45,741 bases of DNA from positions 1 through 45,741 of the forward strand of contig JACNHV010000259.1 of the NCBI GenBank assembly GCA_014383445.1. The letters run 5' to 3'. The notes beneath the pieces are model-generated. The model worked only from the letters and a program-made list of their open reading frames with translations. It was not told the origin of the DNA and made no database searches. This document shows positions 32,656-42,014 of this stretch, piece by piece. This stretch comes from Candidatus Desulfobacula maris (GTDB taxonomy: Bacteria > Desulfobacterota > Desulfobacteria > Desulfobacterales > Desulfobacteraceae). Numbering within the stretch: position 1 is the first letter of the stretch; every line of letters begins with the position of its first letter. A program made the translations under genes and the position numbers.

Positions 32656-33642
32656 ATGAAAGCGAAAAGCATGATCAAGATTCTTGCGCTTACATATGGG
32701 TTGATTGGAATTCTGCCGATATTTGTCAGTGACAGCTCTATCATGATGCGAATTTTAACCATGATTTTGATATGGTCTGTGGTTGCCTCCTGCTGGGATC
32801 TCATCATGGGGTATGCAGGCATATTTTCTTTTGGCCAGGTGGCATTCTATGTCATCGGCGCCTATTCATCGGCCATACTGTCCGTATCATGGAACGTGCC
32901 GCCCATAATTGCCGTATTCATGGCCGGTATTATCACAGCCATTATCGGTGTGCTGGTGGGCCTGCCCTGTCTTAAACTTGCCGGACCATATATTGCTTTG
33001 GTGACATTTGCATTTCAACTGGCTTTGGAACCTTTTTTGAAGGGTCCCCTTGGCAAAGCCATTGGTTCAGGCGGATCACGGGGCATTATCAGTGTTCCCC
33101 CGATTGAGATTTTCGGTTATTCCTTCAGTTCCTCGGAACTGGTACCGTTCTTTTATCTTGCTTTTATTATGACCCTTATCTGCAGTGCTATCATTGTGGT
33201 GATCTTAAAATCCCACTGGGGTACGGCCTTTCTGGCGTTAAAAGATTCCGAGGATTTTGCCGCAAGTCTGGGTGTCAGCGCATTTAAATATAAGCTTCTG
33301 GTGTTTGGGATTACCTCTTTTATCACGGGTCTGTTTGGCGCTCTTTATGTGCACTATGTCGGCATATTGTCAACTCGAATGCTGAGTATGGAAGTATTTA
33401 CGGTTCTTTTGATCATGATTGTAGTGGGCGGAATCGGCCAATATCCCGGTGTTGTACTTGGCGCCATGGTTACGGTCACCATGAATGAACTTTTAAGACC
33501 CATGGGTATTTATCGCCTCCTGATCATGGGCGGGATGGTGGTTGTGGTTGTATTACTGCTTCCAGATGGGGTTACAGGTTTGATTCGAAAATTCACGGCT
33601 CCTAAGTTTAGACGGAAAACGGGAGCCGGTTCATTGAGATAG
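32656..33642 (+). CDS. livM: LivM-type ABC transporter permease
   Basis: A 328-residue permease with about nine to ten hydrophobic segments. Typical stretches are WDLIMGYAGIFSFGQVAFYVIGAY (about 47-70), the coupling loop ALKDSEDFAASLGVSAFKYKLL (about 194-215), and IVVGGIGQYPGVVLGAMV near 255. The start codon lies three bases after the livH stop, so translation is coupled. The C-terminus is basic and cytoplasmic. It pairs with LivH to form the transmembrane pore. Confidence 0.93.
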   Translation: MKAKSMIKILALTYGLIGILPIFVSDSSIMMRILTMILIWSVVASCWDLIMGYAGIFSFGQVAFYVIGAYSSAILSVSWNVPPIIAVFMAGIITAIIGVLVGLPCLKLAGPYIALVTFAFQLALEPFLKGPLGKAIGSGGSRGIISVPPIEIFGYSFSSSELVPFFYLAFIMTLICSAIIVVILKSHWGTAFLALKDSEDFAASLGVSAFKYKLLVFGITSFITGLFGALYVHYVGILSTRMLSMEVFTVLLIMIVVGGIGQYPGVVLGAMVTVTMNELLRPMGIYRLLIMGGMVVVVVLLLPDGVTGLIRKFTAPKFRRKTGAGSLR

Positions 33643-33726
33643 TTGAGTGAATGAATGATTTATCATAGTCGGAAAAGGGATTTTTAGTATAACATCTCTA
33701 ACTTATAAAATGGAGGAAATTAAGAA

Positions 33727-34947
33727 ATGAAAAAATTTGGTTTGATGTCGTTGGTTGTTGCAGTCTTTATGGTATTGGGATCATGGGCAATTGCCGCTGA
33801 TACCATTAAGGTGGGTTGCGCGTTCTCTTTGACCGGAGATTATGCAGGTTCCGGAGATAATTACTTTAAAGGCGTTGAGATGGCTGTAGAAGAGGTCAAT
33901 GCAGCCGGTGGTCTTTTAGGCAAACAGCTTGAGGTTGTTATGTTTGATAATCAGGATTTTGCACCGGAAGTGGTTATGCAGGGTGCTGATTTTCTGATGG
34001 ATCAAAAGAAGGTCGCGGTTGTGGTTGCGGGCTGGGCCGGCGCTGGAGCGGATGTAAGGGCATATGGAAAATACGATGCCCCATTTTTTCTGGATGATGG
34101 TTCCCAGGCATCCGTTGACGTGTACAAGGAAGATCCGGAAAAATATTATAATGCTTACTTTATGACCCCTGTTGCAGCAGATCAAGGCAGCAGTGTGTTT
34201 AACGTATTGCAAAAATTACCCTATGATTATCCCAATAAAAAGGTTGTGCTCATCAATACGGATGATGCCTGGGGTGGTGAAATAGGAGCAGTTATGGCCA
34301 AACGGTTTGAAGAGATCGGATGGGAAGTGGCGCTTCATGAAGTTGTACCTTACGGCACCAATGAGTGGGGCCCTATTTTAACCAAAATAAGACGGATCAA
34401 ACCTGCCGTTATCCATTTTGAAATAGCCGCTTCTCAGGAACCGATCACTTTTGTTCGTCAATTCCTTAAAAAACCGACCAATACCATTATCAGTCTGGGA
34501 TGGAGTATTACCCCGCTTGAGGTTGTAGCAACTCTGGGCAAGAAAGCCGATGGTGTTATGGGTGATATGCCTGCAGGCGTGCCTGTACCAAAAGCACCCA
34601 ATGCTGAAGCACAGGCATGGCTGGACAAATACAAAAAACGGTACAACCATGATCTGGGTGTGGGTTCTTTTGTCACCTATACCAGTTTTATGGCCTGGGC
34701 AGAAGCTGCAAAAGCTGCAGGCGATGCGTATGATTTTAAAGCCGTTAACAAACATCTTAAGAGCGTCCCTTATAAGGGATTAATGGGGGATATCACCTGG
34801 GGTGAAAATAATACCCTGCATCCACAACCAGGAGCACCCATGGTTCACTACCAGGTTCAGAACGGTGAGCTTGTAACGCTTTTTACAGCCCCCCCTGTAA
34901 CACCTTACAAGGATAATAAGTTCATTAAACCGCAGTGGATTAAGTAA
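33727..34947 (+). CDS. Periplasmic ligand-binding protein of the HAAT ABC transporter
   Basis: A 406-residue Peripla_BP_6-family protein. A signal peptide (MKKFGLMSLVVAVFMVLGSWAIA) ends at AIA-AD, residue 23/24, for Sec export. The mature protein begins DTIKVGCAFSLTGDYAGSG, the usual first strand and ligand loop, followed by GVEMAVEEVNAAGGLLG. GGAGG precedes the ATG. Many aromatic residues in ligand-loop positions would suit a non-amino-acid substrate, but I cannot name it. A strong terminator follows, separating it from the alcohol dehydrogenase gene. Confidence 0.93.
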   Translation: MKKFGLMSLVVAVFMVLGSWAIAADTIKVGCAFSLTGDYAGSGDNYFKGVEMAVEEVNAAGGLLGKQLEVVMFDNQDFAPEVVMQGADFLMDQKKVAVVVAGWAGAGADVRAYGKYDAPFFLDDGSQASVDVYKEDPEKYYNAYFMTPVAADQGSSVFNVLQKLPYDYPNKKVVLINTDDAWGGEIGAVMAKRFEEIGWEVALHEVVPYGTNEWGPILTKIRRIKPAVIHFEIAASQEPITFVRQFLKKPTNTIISLGWSITPLEVVATLGKKADGVMGDMPAGVPVPKAPNAEAQAWLDKYKKRYNHDLGVGSFVTYTSFMAWAEAAKAAGDAYDFKAVNKHLKSVPYKGLMGDITWGENNTLHPQPGAPMVHYQVQNGELVTLFTAPPVTPYKDNKFIKPQWIK

Positions 34948-34965
34948 ACAAGACAATTTTATAGC

Positions 34966-35007
34966 AAAATTTCACCCCAGACCAGTGGCCTGGGGTGAAA
35001 TTTTTTT
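34966..35007 (+). terminator. Intrinsic terminator after the ABC-transporter operon
   Basis: A perfect 15-bp stem (34966-34980 with 34990-35004), loop 34981-34989, followed by and overlapping a run of T (35001-35007). This is a textbook rho-independent terminator. It lies 19 bases after the binding-protein stop codon. Confidence 0.92.
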
Positions 35008-35036
35008 GGAAATATATAAATACATAAGGATGCAAA

Positions 35037-36194
35037 ATGCCTGTCAAACACATTTTTTTATCGCCTGAACAGGTTTTATTTGGAATAGGAGCTGTCGAAC
35101 AACTTGGGGATTGTGTTACTTCTCTAAAAGGGAAAAAGGTTTTTATCGTAACAGACAAAGTTGTTGTCGGCCTGGATTCGTTTAAAGCCGTGGAAAAATC
35201 CCTTAGGCTAAAAAATATTGAATACCATCTTTATACGGATGTTGAAGCCAATCCAACAGATGTGCAGATCGACAACGGTGCAAAATTATACAAACAAACG
35301 AATTCGGATAGTATTCTGGCCGTTGGCGGTGGAAGTTCCATTGACAGCGCAAAAGCCATTGGAATCGTCGTCAGTAATGGCGGATCTATACGAGATTACG
35401 AGGCATATGATTCCGTTGTCAATACCATTCCTCCCTTGATAGCGATTCCAACAACCGCTGGTACGGGATGTGAGGTTTCTGCCTGGGCCGTAATCACCAA
35501 TACCCAGAAAAATTACAAATTTTGTCCGGGTGGAGCGCGTATCATACCCAAGATTGCCCTGGTGGATCCTGAGTTGACGGTCAGCATGCCTCCTGGTATA
35601 ACTGCTGCCACGGGCATGGATGCTCTCAGCCATGCGATTGAGGCGATCTGCAGTCCTTATGCCATGCCCCAGACAGATGCATATGCGTTTTCAGCGATAC
35701 GACTGGTTGTAAAACACCTGGGTTCTGCCGTGGCTGACGGCAGCAACATGGCGGCCAGAGAGGGAATGGCAATGGCTGCTTTAGAAGCAGGCCTTGCCAT
35801 GAATGCCAATACGGGCGGGGTTCACGCCCTGGGTCACCAGCTCAGCACACAATATGGTATCCCCCATGGTGTTGCCATGGGATTGATGATGCCGATAATA
35901 ATGGATTTTAATATGATCGCCTGCCTGGATCGAATGGCTGATATTGCCGTGGCCATGGGAGAGGATATAACGGGTTTGAGTAAACAAGAGGCTGCAGGCA
36001 AGGCTCCGGCTGCAGTACTTGAATTGCAGAAATCGCTCGGGCTTCCGACATCATTATCAGAGTGCAATGCTGATCCAACGTTGATAAAGGTTTGCGCAAA
36101 ATGGGCAATGACCGATACGAGTATACCCGGAAACCCGCGGGAAATGACGCAGGAACAAATAGAAGCGCTTTTCAAAAAAGCCTTTGAAGAATAG
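35037..36194 (+). CDS. Iron-containing alcohol dehydrogenase
   Basis: A 385-residue group III (Fe-ADH) enzyme. The NAD-binding GGGS (97-100) and SIDSAK motif are present, as are the metal ligands D195, H199, H263 and H277 (GMDALSHAIEA and HALGHQLSTQYGIPHG). It interconverts an alcohol and an aldehyde with NAD(H). The TTAGTGCE-type region is TTAGTGCEVSAWAV. AAGGATG precedes the ATG. It lies just downstream of the transporter terminator, so it has either read-through or its own promoter. It could work with AOR and the GMC dehydrogenase on the same alcohol/aldehyde. Confidence 0.93.
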   Translation: MPVKHIFLSPEQVLFGIGAVEQLGDCVTSLKGKKVFIVTDKVVVGLDSFKAVEKSLRLKNIEYHLYTDVEANPTDVQIDNGAKLYKQTNSDSILAVGGGSSIDSAKAIGIVVSNGGSIRDYEAYDSVVNTIPPLIAIPTTAGTGCEVSAWAVITNTQKNYKFCPGGARIIPKIALVDPELTVSMPPGITAATGMDALSHAIEAICSPYAMPQTDAYAFSAIRLVVKHLGSAVADGSNMAAREGMAMAALEAGLAMNANTGGVHALGHQLSTQYGIPHGVAMGLMMPIIMDFNMIACLDRMADIAVAMGEDITGLSKQEAAGKAPAAVLELQKSLGLPTSLSECNADPTLIKVCAKWAMTDTSIPGNPREMTQEQIEALFKKAFEE

Positions 36195-36202
36195 GGAAAA
36201 CC

Positions 36203-36397
36203 ATGCCCGGCCTAAAACTTTTTTCTGAGAAAAAATGCCAGATATGGGGCTGGTTACTTTTTATTGTATCTGCTCTTTTTTATGGCGCAGCAGCCATCCG
36301 GGTCGGTGATCTGCTCGCCATTCTGGGCAGCCTGGCTTTTCTGGTTGCCTGTTTTGTTTTTCTTATTCCCTTTGTTTTTCCGGGTCGATTCCGTTAA
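36203..36397 (+). CDS. Small two-helix membrane protein
   Basis: A 64-residue protein with two hydrophobic helices (about 15-32 and 36-58) and charged ends. Its start is nine bases after the alcohol-dehydrogenase stop codon and is preceded by AGGGAAA. Nineteen bases separate it from the MFS gene, so it sits between the two and is probably co-transcribed. I recognise no family. Confidence 0.65.
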   Translation: MPGLKLFSEKKCQIWGWLLFIVSALFYGAAAIRVGDLLAILGSLAFLVACFVFLIPFVFPGRFR

Positions 36398-36416
36398 AGA
36401 TGGTAATTTCAAAAAC

Positions 36417-37937
36417 ATGAATCAAACCATAAAAACCGGTCGTATCGCTATTATCGGCGCTTCCCTTCTGGCACTTTTTTTAGGGGCCATGGATGCCCTT
36501 GTCATTTCTGCGGCCATGCCCACTATAATTACGGAACTGGGTGGTCTTCATCTTTATGCATGGGTTTATTCGGCGTATTTTCTGGCAAGGGCCGTTGCGT
36601 TGCCCGTATTTGGAAAGTTGAGTGACCTGTTAGATACCAAACGTCTGTTTTTATTTTCCATAGGACTTTTTATTTTGAGCTCTGTGGCAGCAGGCGCATC
36701 TCCATCCATGGCATTTCTTATTGCTGCCAGGGTATTCCAGGGAATCGGGGCAGGAGGTATTTTTGCACTGGTCTATATTGTACTGTCTGATATTTCCTTG
36801 CCGGGTCAGCGGGCAAAAACCCTTTCCTTTGCAAGTTCGATCTGGGGAATTTCAAGCATTATCGGGCCAACTCTGGGAGGCTTTATTGTTACCTATTTCT
36901 CATGGAGATGGATTTTTTATATCAATATGCCCCTGGGGGTTATCTCCTTTGTCGGGATCAGTATTTTCCTGAAGGAATTCAGGGAAAAAAAGAAAACGGT
37001 CTTTCTGGATATTGCAGGGGTAATCTTTTTGTCAGGATTTATCCTTGCTTTGTTAACCATATTTATTACGGGCGGCAGGGAATTTGAATGGAACTCCTGG
37101 CAGATTATGAGTTTATCTTTTACAACCCTTATTTTTGGAGCAGGGTTTTACCTGGCTGAAAAGCGGGCAAAAGATCCCATCCTTGATCTTCGCTTTTTCA
37201 GGCATAAACGGTTTGCTTATGGCAACCTTGCCAGCTTTTTCAGCAGTTTTTCCATTTTTGCGTTGTTTGCCTATGCACCCTTGTTCCTTCAGGGGGCTCT
37301 GGAACAGACTCCTATGCAGGTGGGTTGGGCCATGCTTTCATTGAGCCTTGGCTGGTCTATGGGGTCTTTGGTGCTTGGCAGGATCATGAGCAGGGGTGGT
37401 GCAAAAACAGCAGCCCTGGCCGGAGGGTTGCTGATGGTGACTGGCAGTGCCCTGACCTTTGGATTTACCCTTACAACCACAATGGTTAACAGCTTTATCG
37501 TATTCCTGGTGATGGGACTGGGCATGGGATTTATTACCCTTTCAACGCTGATTATGGTCCAGGAAAGCCTTCCTAAAAAAGACCTTGGTGTGGCAACCTC
37601 ATTTCATCAATTTTCCCGGACATTTGGTGGAACCATTGGTGTTGGGATTTGTGGAGGGCTTGCCACTTCAGGACTCTTAAACCGTATGGAAGAGGCCTCC
37701 CATGTGTTGAACCCGCAGCTTTTGGCCCAGCTTCGGGAGAGCATGGAGAATCTGTTTAAACCTGAATTTACAGCCATGATGACCCAGAGTGCAAGGCAAA
37801 TTCTTCAGGAAGCTGTCTTAAAAGGGGTTTCATCCATTTTCCTGATCGTTTTTATATCTTCCATACTGTGTTTGGTCTGTTGCCTTCTGCTTCCGGGAGA
37901 TGTTGAACAGGAGAAAAAAGAAAGGGTCAAAACCTGA
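36417..37937 (+). CDS. MFS transporter, DHA2 (EmrB/QacA) type, 14 helices
   Basis: A 506-residue inner-membrane protein with about 14 hydrophobic segments. It shows the first-helix pattern LGAMDALVISAAMPTI, motif A GKLSDLLDTKRLFL (about 66-79), and motif C-like GPTLGGFIVTYFSWRWIFYINMPLG (about 149-173), typical of proton-linked multidrug or metabolite exporters. ATG 36417 begins the first helix correctly; a start at 36264 would overlap the small membrane protein and add an irrelevant hydrophobic stretch. It could export pathway products or give tolerance to the operon's substrate. Confidence 0.92.
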   Translation: MNQTIKTGRIAIIGASLLALFLGAMDALVISAAMPTIITELGGLHLYAWVYSAYFLARAVALPVFGKLSDLLDTKRLFLFSIGLFILSSVAAGASPSMAFLIAARVFQGIGAGGIFALVYIVLSDISLPGQRAKTLSFASSIWGISSIIGPTLGGFIVTYFSWRWIFYINMPLGVISFVGISIFLKEFREKKKTVFLDIAGVIFLSGFILALLTIFITGGREFEWNSWQIMSLSFTTLIFGAGFYLAEKRAKDPILDLRFFRHKRFAYGNLASFFSSFSIFALFAYAPLFLQGALEQTPMQVGWAMLSLSLGWSMGSLVLGRIMSRGGAKTAALAGGLLMVTGSALTFGFTLTTTMVNSFIVFLVMGLGMGFITLSTLIMVQESLPKKDLGVATSFHQFSRTFGGTIGVGICGGLATSGLLNRMEEASHVLNPQLLAQLRESMENLFKPEFTAMMTQSARQILQEAVLKGVSSIFLIVFISSILCLVCCLLLPGDVEQEKKERVKT

Positions 37938-37987
37938 CCTGCTTAATATCTATCCGGCCGCATGATTCTTCCTATATCCTTTGTCCC

Positions 37988-38278
37988 CTATCCATTAATT
38001 TTCAAATCTGATTTAATTGCATCAAGCCCTATTCTTTCAACCATGCGTCCCATACGTTCGCGTTTTGAATATTTTGTGTAGTAATCTATCACCCGGGCTA
38101 CCATGGCCTGAGCCGTTTCAAAAGAAAGGTCTTCCAACAGGATATCAGCCAGCCTTGGCCTTGCTGAACCATTGCCGCCAATCATTAGTGTCCAGCCATC
38201 CTGGGTCCCATAAAGGGAAATATCCTTAATACAGTTTTCAGCACATTGAATTTTATAGCCACTGACACCCATTTTCAT
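37988..38278 (-). CDS. Siroheme/4Fe-4S reductase-like mini-protein
   Basis: A 96-residue protein resembling only the C-terminal 4Fe-4S/siroheme portion of nitrite/sulfite reductases: the C12-x3-C16 pair (IQCAENCIKDI), SLYGTQDGWTLMIGGNGSARPRL-type glycine-rich loop (21-43), and VERIGLDAI at the end. The upstream C-x5-C half-site of a complete enzyme is absent, and the usual VSGC is VSGY. AAAGGAGCGGGG precedes the ATG, so it is likely expressed. It is either a free-standing domain of a two-part reductase or a remnant. It lies between convergent/unrelated genes, close to NadE. Confidence 0.78.
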   Translation of the reverse strand: MKMGVSGYKIQCAENCIKDISLYGTQDGWTLMIGGNGSARPRLADILLEDLSFETAQAMVARVIDYYTKYSKRERMGRMVERIGLDAIKSDLKING

Positions 38279-38426
38279 TTTCCCCGCTCCTTTGACGAAT
38301 TACCCCTTTTTCACCATCTTTAAGCATAACCTGACTCCTGTAATATCCTTTTTTCCTGAAACGGTTAAAAATTACACCCGGGGGACGGCTGGATCGGTTC
38401 ACCGGGAATATATACAGCTTTCCTGA

Positions 38427-39203
38427 TTATTTTAAATTTTCAGGAATGCGGCAAACGGGTATGGGATCCATTTTATGTTTATTGGCCGTATGAAATTTTT
38501 TATAAATGGAAATAATATTTTTTTGTCTTTCATTCAAAGGGCCTTTTTGGGAAGAATCCAGATACTGCATGGCCCATTCCAATTCTGAATAAGAGGCACC
38601 AATCTGGCTTTCATCCGTCCTATTGTCTTCCCACAGGCCATCTGTCGGCTCTGCAGTCAGGATTTTTTCCATAATGCCCAGATATTTTCCCAGGGCATAC
38701 ACCTGTGTTTTAGTGAGATCAGCAATGGGGGAAATATCCACACCTCCATCCCCATACTTGGTATAAAAACCAACCCCGAAATCTTCAACTTTATTCCCGG
38801 TTCCTGCCACCAGCATCTTATGGCTGGAAGCAAAGGCATACAAGGTCAGCATGCGAAGCCTGGAACGCGTGTTAGCCATGGTCATGCCGTCTTGAATAGA
38901 GTCTGGAAAGCTGTCTTTAATTTGATCAAAAACAGGAGAAAGATCAACATCATAGCCTTTTACATTATCAAATTTTTTTTTAAGCCATTCAATATGTGCA
39001 AGAGATCTGGATACCTGGTCTTTTGCCTGGTAAATTGGCATATTAAGCGCAAGGACAGGCTTACCCGTTTTGGCACAAATGCATGATGTAACTGCAGAAT
39101 CTATGCCCCCTGAAACACCAATGACAAAGCCTGATAAACCGGATTTGCCAAGATATGCATCCAGCCATTGGACAATATGATCAATTACTTTATTTGTTTT
39201 CAT
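38427..39203 (-). CDS. nadE: NAD synthase (NadE)
   Basis: A 258-residue N-type ATP pyrophosphatase. SGGIDSAVTS (31-40) is the P-loop, AGTGNKVEDFGVGFYTKYGDGGVDISPIADL (about 137-167) binds deamido-NAD, and ADLTKTQVYALGKYLGI follows. It makes NAD from deamido-NAD and ammonia; no glutaminase domain is attached, so it is ammonia-dependent or uses a partner. ATG 39203 sits nine bases after AGGA; ATG 39212 directly abuts it. It probably stands alone. Confidence 0.93.
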   Translation of the reverse strand: MKTNKVIDHIVQWLDAYLGKSGLSGFVIGVSGGIDSAVTSCICAKTGKPVLALNMPIYQAKDQVSRSLAHIEWLKKKFDNVKGYDVDLSPVFDQIKDSFPDSIQDGMTMANTRSRLRMLTLYAFASSHKMLVAGTGNKVEDFGVGFYTKYGDGGVDISPIADLTKTQVYALGKYLGIMEKILTAEPTDGLWEDNRTDESQIGASYSELEWAMQYLDSSQKGPLNERQKNIISIYKKFHTANKHKMDPIPVCRIPENLK

Positions 39204-39347
39204 GGATATCATTCCTGGCCTTTTGTTATTGTCTGGGACAGCCTTTTATGTTTAATGATGATATTAAGAACTCAGACTTTTTTTGTCAATCCTTCCATAT
39301 CAGTCTGACTTTGTGGGGTCCTATACACTTTCCCTATTGTCTGGTAT

Positions 39348-40790
39348 TTACTTAGCCAATTGTTTTTTGGCGGTTTTTAATATTCTGTCCAGTTCCTGTG
39401 TCAGTTTTTCTTCCAGCGGGGGCACACTATGATCCTTCATTATGGCAGCCATTTTTTCTACAGCCCGGTCAATGATTGTCCTGGGATTTTTTTGCCACTC
39501 CAGCAGGGGACGTCCGTCAAAAAGATAAGGCTTGAAACGGGTCTCTTTGCGCAGGTGGTTGAAGGTGTGCGGGTCTTCAAGGTATTTGCCTTTATGGTCG
39601 TCTCGAATAATTACCTCGACCGCCATTGTCTCCTGGTTTATATCGACTCCCCCCAGCAATCTTTTAACATAGGCAATGATCTCATTTTCGATCACGACTA
39701 ACTCGGGGCTTGTGGTCAGGCCGTTTTCTATGCCTCCCACGCCTCCTACTTCATTGATGCCGGCAAGAGCAGTCATTGTCAGGCTTGTACCCCTTTCAAA
39801 CATAATCTGGTGGGCCTGGCAACTATTACCCATAACGGGGGAGGTTGCTGCTGGCAGGTCATAGTGTCGGGCCAGCTGCATAAGAGCAGTTTCAACAAGC
39901 ATTATTTCAGGGTTTACAAACTGGGTATAGCCTTTACCCATATCCATGGACTGAACAAGCGCATAGTACCAGGTGGGAATTTTGGGGCAGAGGGTTTGCA
40001 GCACAACCAGACTGCCAAGGGCTTCGGCATTGGTCTGGGTGATGGTGCCTGCCAGGGTATAAGGTGCATTGGCACCGATGATGGGTGCCAATGGAACCCG
40101 GACGGGAAGGTTGTATTCCCCATACAACAGCAGTCTTTCGATTTCATCAAAAGGAAAATAAAGCGGCGCAATCAGGCATACAATTCCACTGCAGATAGGC
40201 CTTTTGCTCAAAGCCTGCCTGTTGCCGGCAACAGCCTCCATCATTTCAAGCTGGTATTTGAGGTTTTTTGAATCTGTGGTAAGTGCCCATATATGTTTGC
40301 GGCCTTTTTCCAACATTATTTTCAGGGTTTCGATGTCATAGGTCTCAAGTTGAATGTCCTGGGGTGTCAAAGCCCCAAGGATATTTAAGTTCGAAAGTCC
40401 GTCCACCAGATGGGTCATGTCACCGCAGTCCTTTATGCCGATGGGCCGGGACTCGTTGGTGCTCAGATTATAGATATTGATGGCTCCACCCACCGTGCGG
40501 AATGAAGGCATTTGATCCTGACCGGTTTTCCTGACCAGAAAATCGAATTCTGGTGTTCGCCCGGCACAGGTAAAGCTTTTGGGAGCTGTTTTTAATGCCT
40601 GTTCAACCATGTCGCTGGAGAGATAGACCCGTTGGTTTCCTTTTTCCACCCGTGCGCCGGCAGCGGCCAGTTTTTCCAGGGCTACGGGATGGTCCACGCG
40701 CAGTCCTGTTTTTTCAAGAACCTCGATAGATGCCTCATGGATTTGACTAAGCTTTTCATCGGTAAGCATGTTGTAGAAATTATCTATCAT
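39348..40790 (-). CDS. MttB-family (trimethylamine/betaine methyltransferase-like), non-pyrrolysine
   Basis: A 480-residue member of the MttB superfamily. It starts MIDNFYNMLTDEKLSQIHEAS, a typical opening, and continues with GLRVDHPVALEKLAAAGA, RTVGGAINIYNL and GIENGLTTSPELVVIENEI, the conserved family stretches. True trimethylamine methyltransferase has an in-frame TAG for pyrrolysine; none occurs here, so it belongs with the non-Pyl enzymes such as glycine betaine methyltransferase (MtgB). It would transfer a methyl group from a quaternary amine to a corrinoid protein. No corrinoid protein gene is adjacent. ATG 40790 follows AGGATGGAC; a further upstream start is unlikely. Confidence 0.9.
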   Translation of the reverse strand: MIDNFYNMLTDEKLSQIHEASIEVLEKTGLRVDHPVALEKLAAAGARVEKGNQRVYLSSDMVEQALKTAPKSFTCAGRTPEFDFLVRKTGQDQMPSFRTVGGAINIYNLSTNESRPIGIKDCGDMTHLVDGLSNLNILGALTPQDIQLETYDIETLKIMLEKGRKHIWALTTDSKNLKYQLEMMEAVAGNRQALSKRPICSGIVCLIAPLYFPFDEIERLLLYGEYNLPVRVPLAPIIGANAPYTLAGTITQTNAEALGSLVVLQTLCPKIPTWYYALVQSMDMGKGYTQFVNPEIMLVETALMQLARHYDLPAATSPVMGNSCQAHQIMFERGTSLTMTALAGINEVGGVGGIENGLTTSPELVVIENEIIAYVKRLLGGVDINQETMAVEVIIRDDHKGKYLEDPHTFNHLRKETRFKPYLFDGRPLLEWQKNPRTIIDRAVEKMAAIMKDHSVPPLEEKLTQELDRILKTAKKQLAK

Positions 40791-40876
40791 AGTCCATCCT
40801 TTGCAAGTCGTAAACGGTTTGTTTGATTTTGAGTTTTTATATTTCTTTATGGGCTTTGGCAAGAAATAAGTACAGT

Positions 40877-41776
40877 TTAAATCTCTTTTTTATTTTGAAA
40901 CAAGATTTTAAGGATTTGCTTAATGTCATTATCTGCTATTGACGCTTGCAGGGTGCAGCCCCCGGCACCGGCATGGCCGCCTCCGCCAAATCTTGCCAGA
41001 AGATTTCCAATGTTTACATGACAATTCTGGTTAAAAATATTGCGGCTTATACTGATCAGTACATAATTTTGTTCAGGCCCATCAAATCTGATTTTGACAC
41101 TGGCATGGCATTCCGGGAAAAGTGAATAAATTAAAAACCTGTTGCCTTCGGGTACAATGTCAAGACCCCTGAAATCGGCAATTGATATGTTATGACGTAT
41201 TTTTGTGTGGTCAATTAAATATTTTTCATAGGCAATATTTTCGTCAATAACCCTTTCACAGCGGCTTTTTATTTCCGGATCCTCAAGAATATGGTCAATG
41301 CCTGTCTCCATCAAGAGATCAACTATCTTATTCCAATAGGCAAGATCTGTATAGTCCTGGTTTTTTATGGTCATGGATAAAATAATATAAGGGTAGTTTT
41401 CAGGGTGTTGTACCTGATCCCGGGTTAAATCGGCAGCGTCTATGATATCTGTATTAAAGACCAGTTCATCATATCGGTTGTCAAGCGTCCCTTTTGCTTT
41501 ATAATACTCATAAATAACCCGGGCAGCTGACGGGGCGATGTCAAATGCGCCTTGAAAATTATCCTTGGGCTTATTGGAGATGTGGTGATCAAACCATAGG
41601 GAGCAATTTGGTGAATAGGGGAGATTTGCCATGATATCACCCTTTAAAATATGAGCTTTTCCCGTTTGAATTTCATTGGGCTCAACCCATTTAATATCTG
41701 CATCAATTTTTTCAGCCTGATAAAGCAGAACTGCGCATACAATTCCGTCAAAATCGGGCCGGGTTACAATTCTCAT
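40877..41776 (-). CDS. DHH-family phosphoesterase
   Basis: A 299-residue protein of the DHH/DHHA1 superfamily. It has the N-terminal TRPDFDGIVCAV (5-16), the DHH signature in SLWFDHHISN (about 59-68), DAADL later, and the C-terminal DHHA1 glycine motif RFGGGGHAGAGGC (about 265-277). Members hydrolyse cyclic dinucleotides, nanoRNA or polyphosphate; I cannot pick one. AGGAAAGG precedes the ATG. It lies upstream of the MttB-like gene on the same strand, with a gap of 86 bases. Confidence 0.9.
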   Translation of the reverse strand: MRIVTRPDFDGIVCAVLLYQAEKIDADIKWVEPNEIQTGKAHILKGDIMANLPYSPNCSLWFDHHISNKPKDNFQGAFDIAPSAARVIYEYYKAKGTLDNRYDELVFNTDIIDAADLTRDQVQHPENYPYIILSMTIKNQDYTDLAYWNKIVDLLMETGIDHILEDPEIKSRCERVIDENIAYEKYLIDHTKIRHNISIADFRGLDIVPEGNRFLIYSLFPECHASVKIRFDGPEQNYVLISISRNIFNQNCHVNIGNLLARFGGGGHAGAGGCTLQASIADNDIKQILKILFQNKKEI

Positions 41777-42014
41777 ATATCTGAACCTTTCCTAATAAAT
41801 AAAGTTGCCATTCCCTTGTTTTCTTGATAGCCGTTATGTGTTATTTGATTGGTTATTTTTACATGATAAACAGAAAAAAAACTATAAAATTATCGTTAAG
41901 GAACAAATAGTCAGAGTAATCACTTGGCGCTAAGAAAATAGTTAAACAGGCTTTTAAAGTACTTAAGGAATTTTATGATAGGCGACTTGTTCATTTTTGG
42001 GGAATAATGAAAAT

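Noticed and set aside
39348-40790. Pyrrolysine-encoding TAG expected in an MttB gene
   Set aside because: The frame is continuous for 480 codons with no in-frame TAG, so the gene is a non-pyrrolysine homologue.
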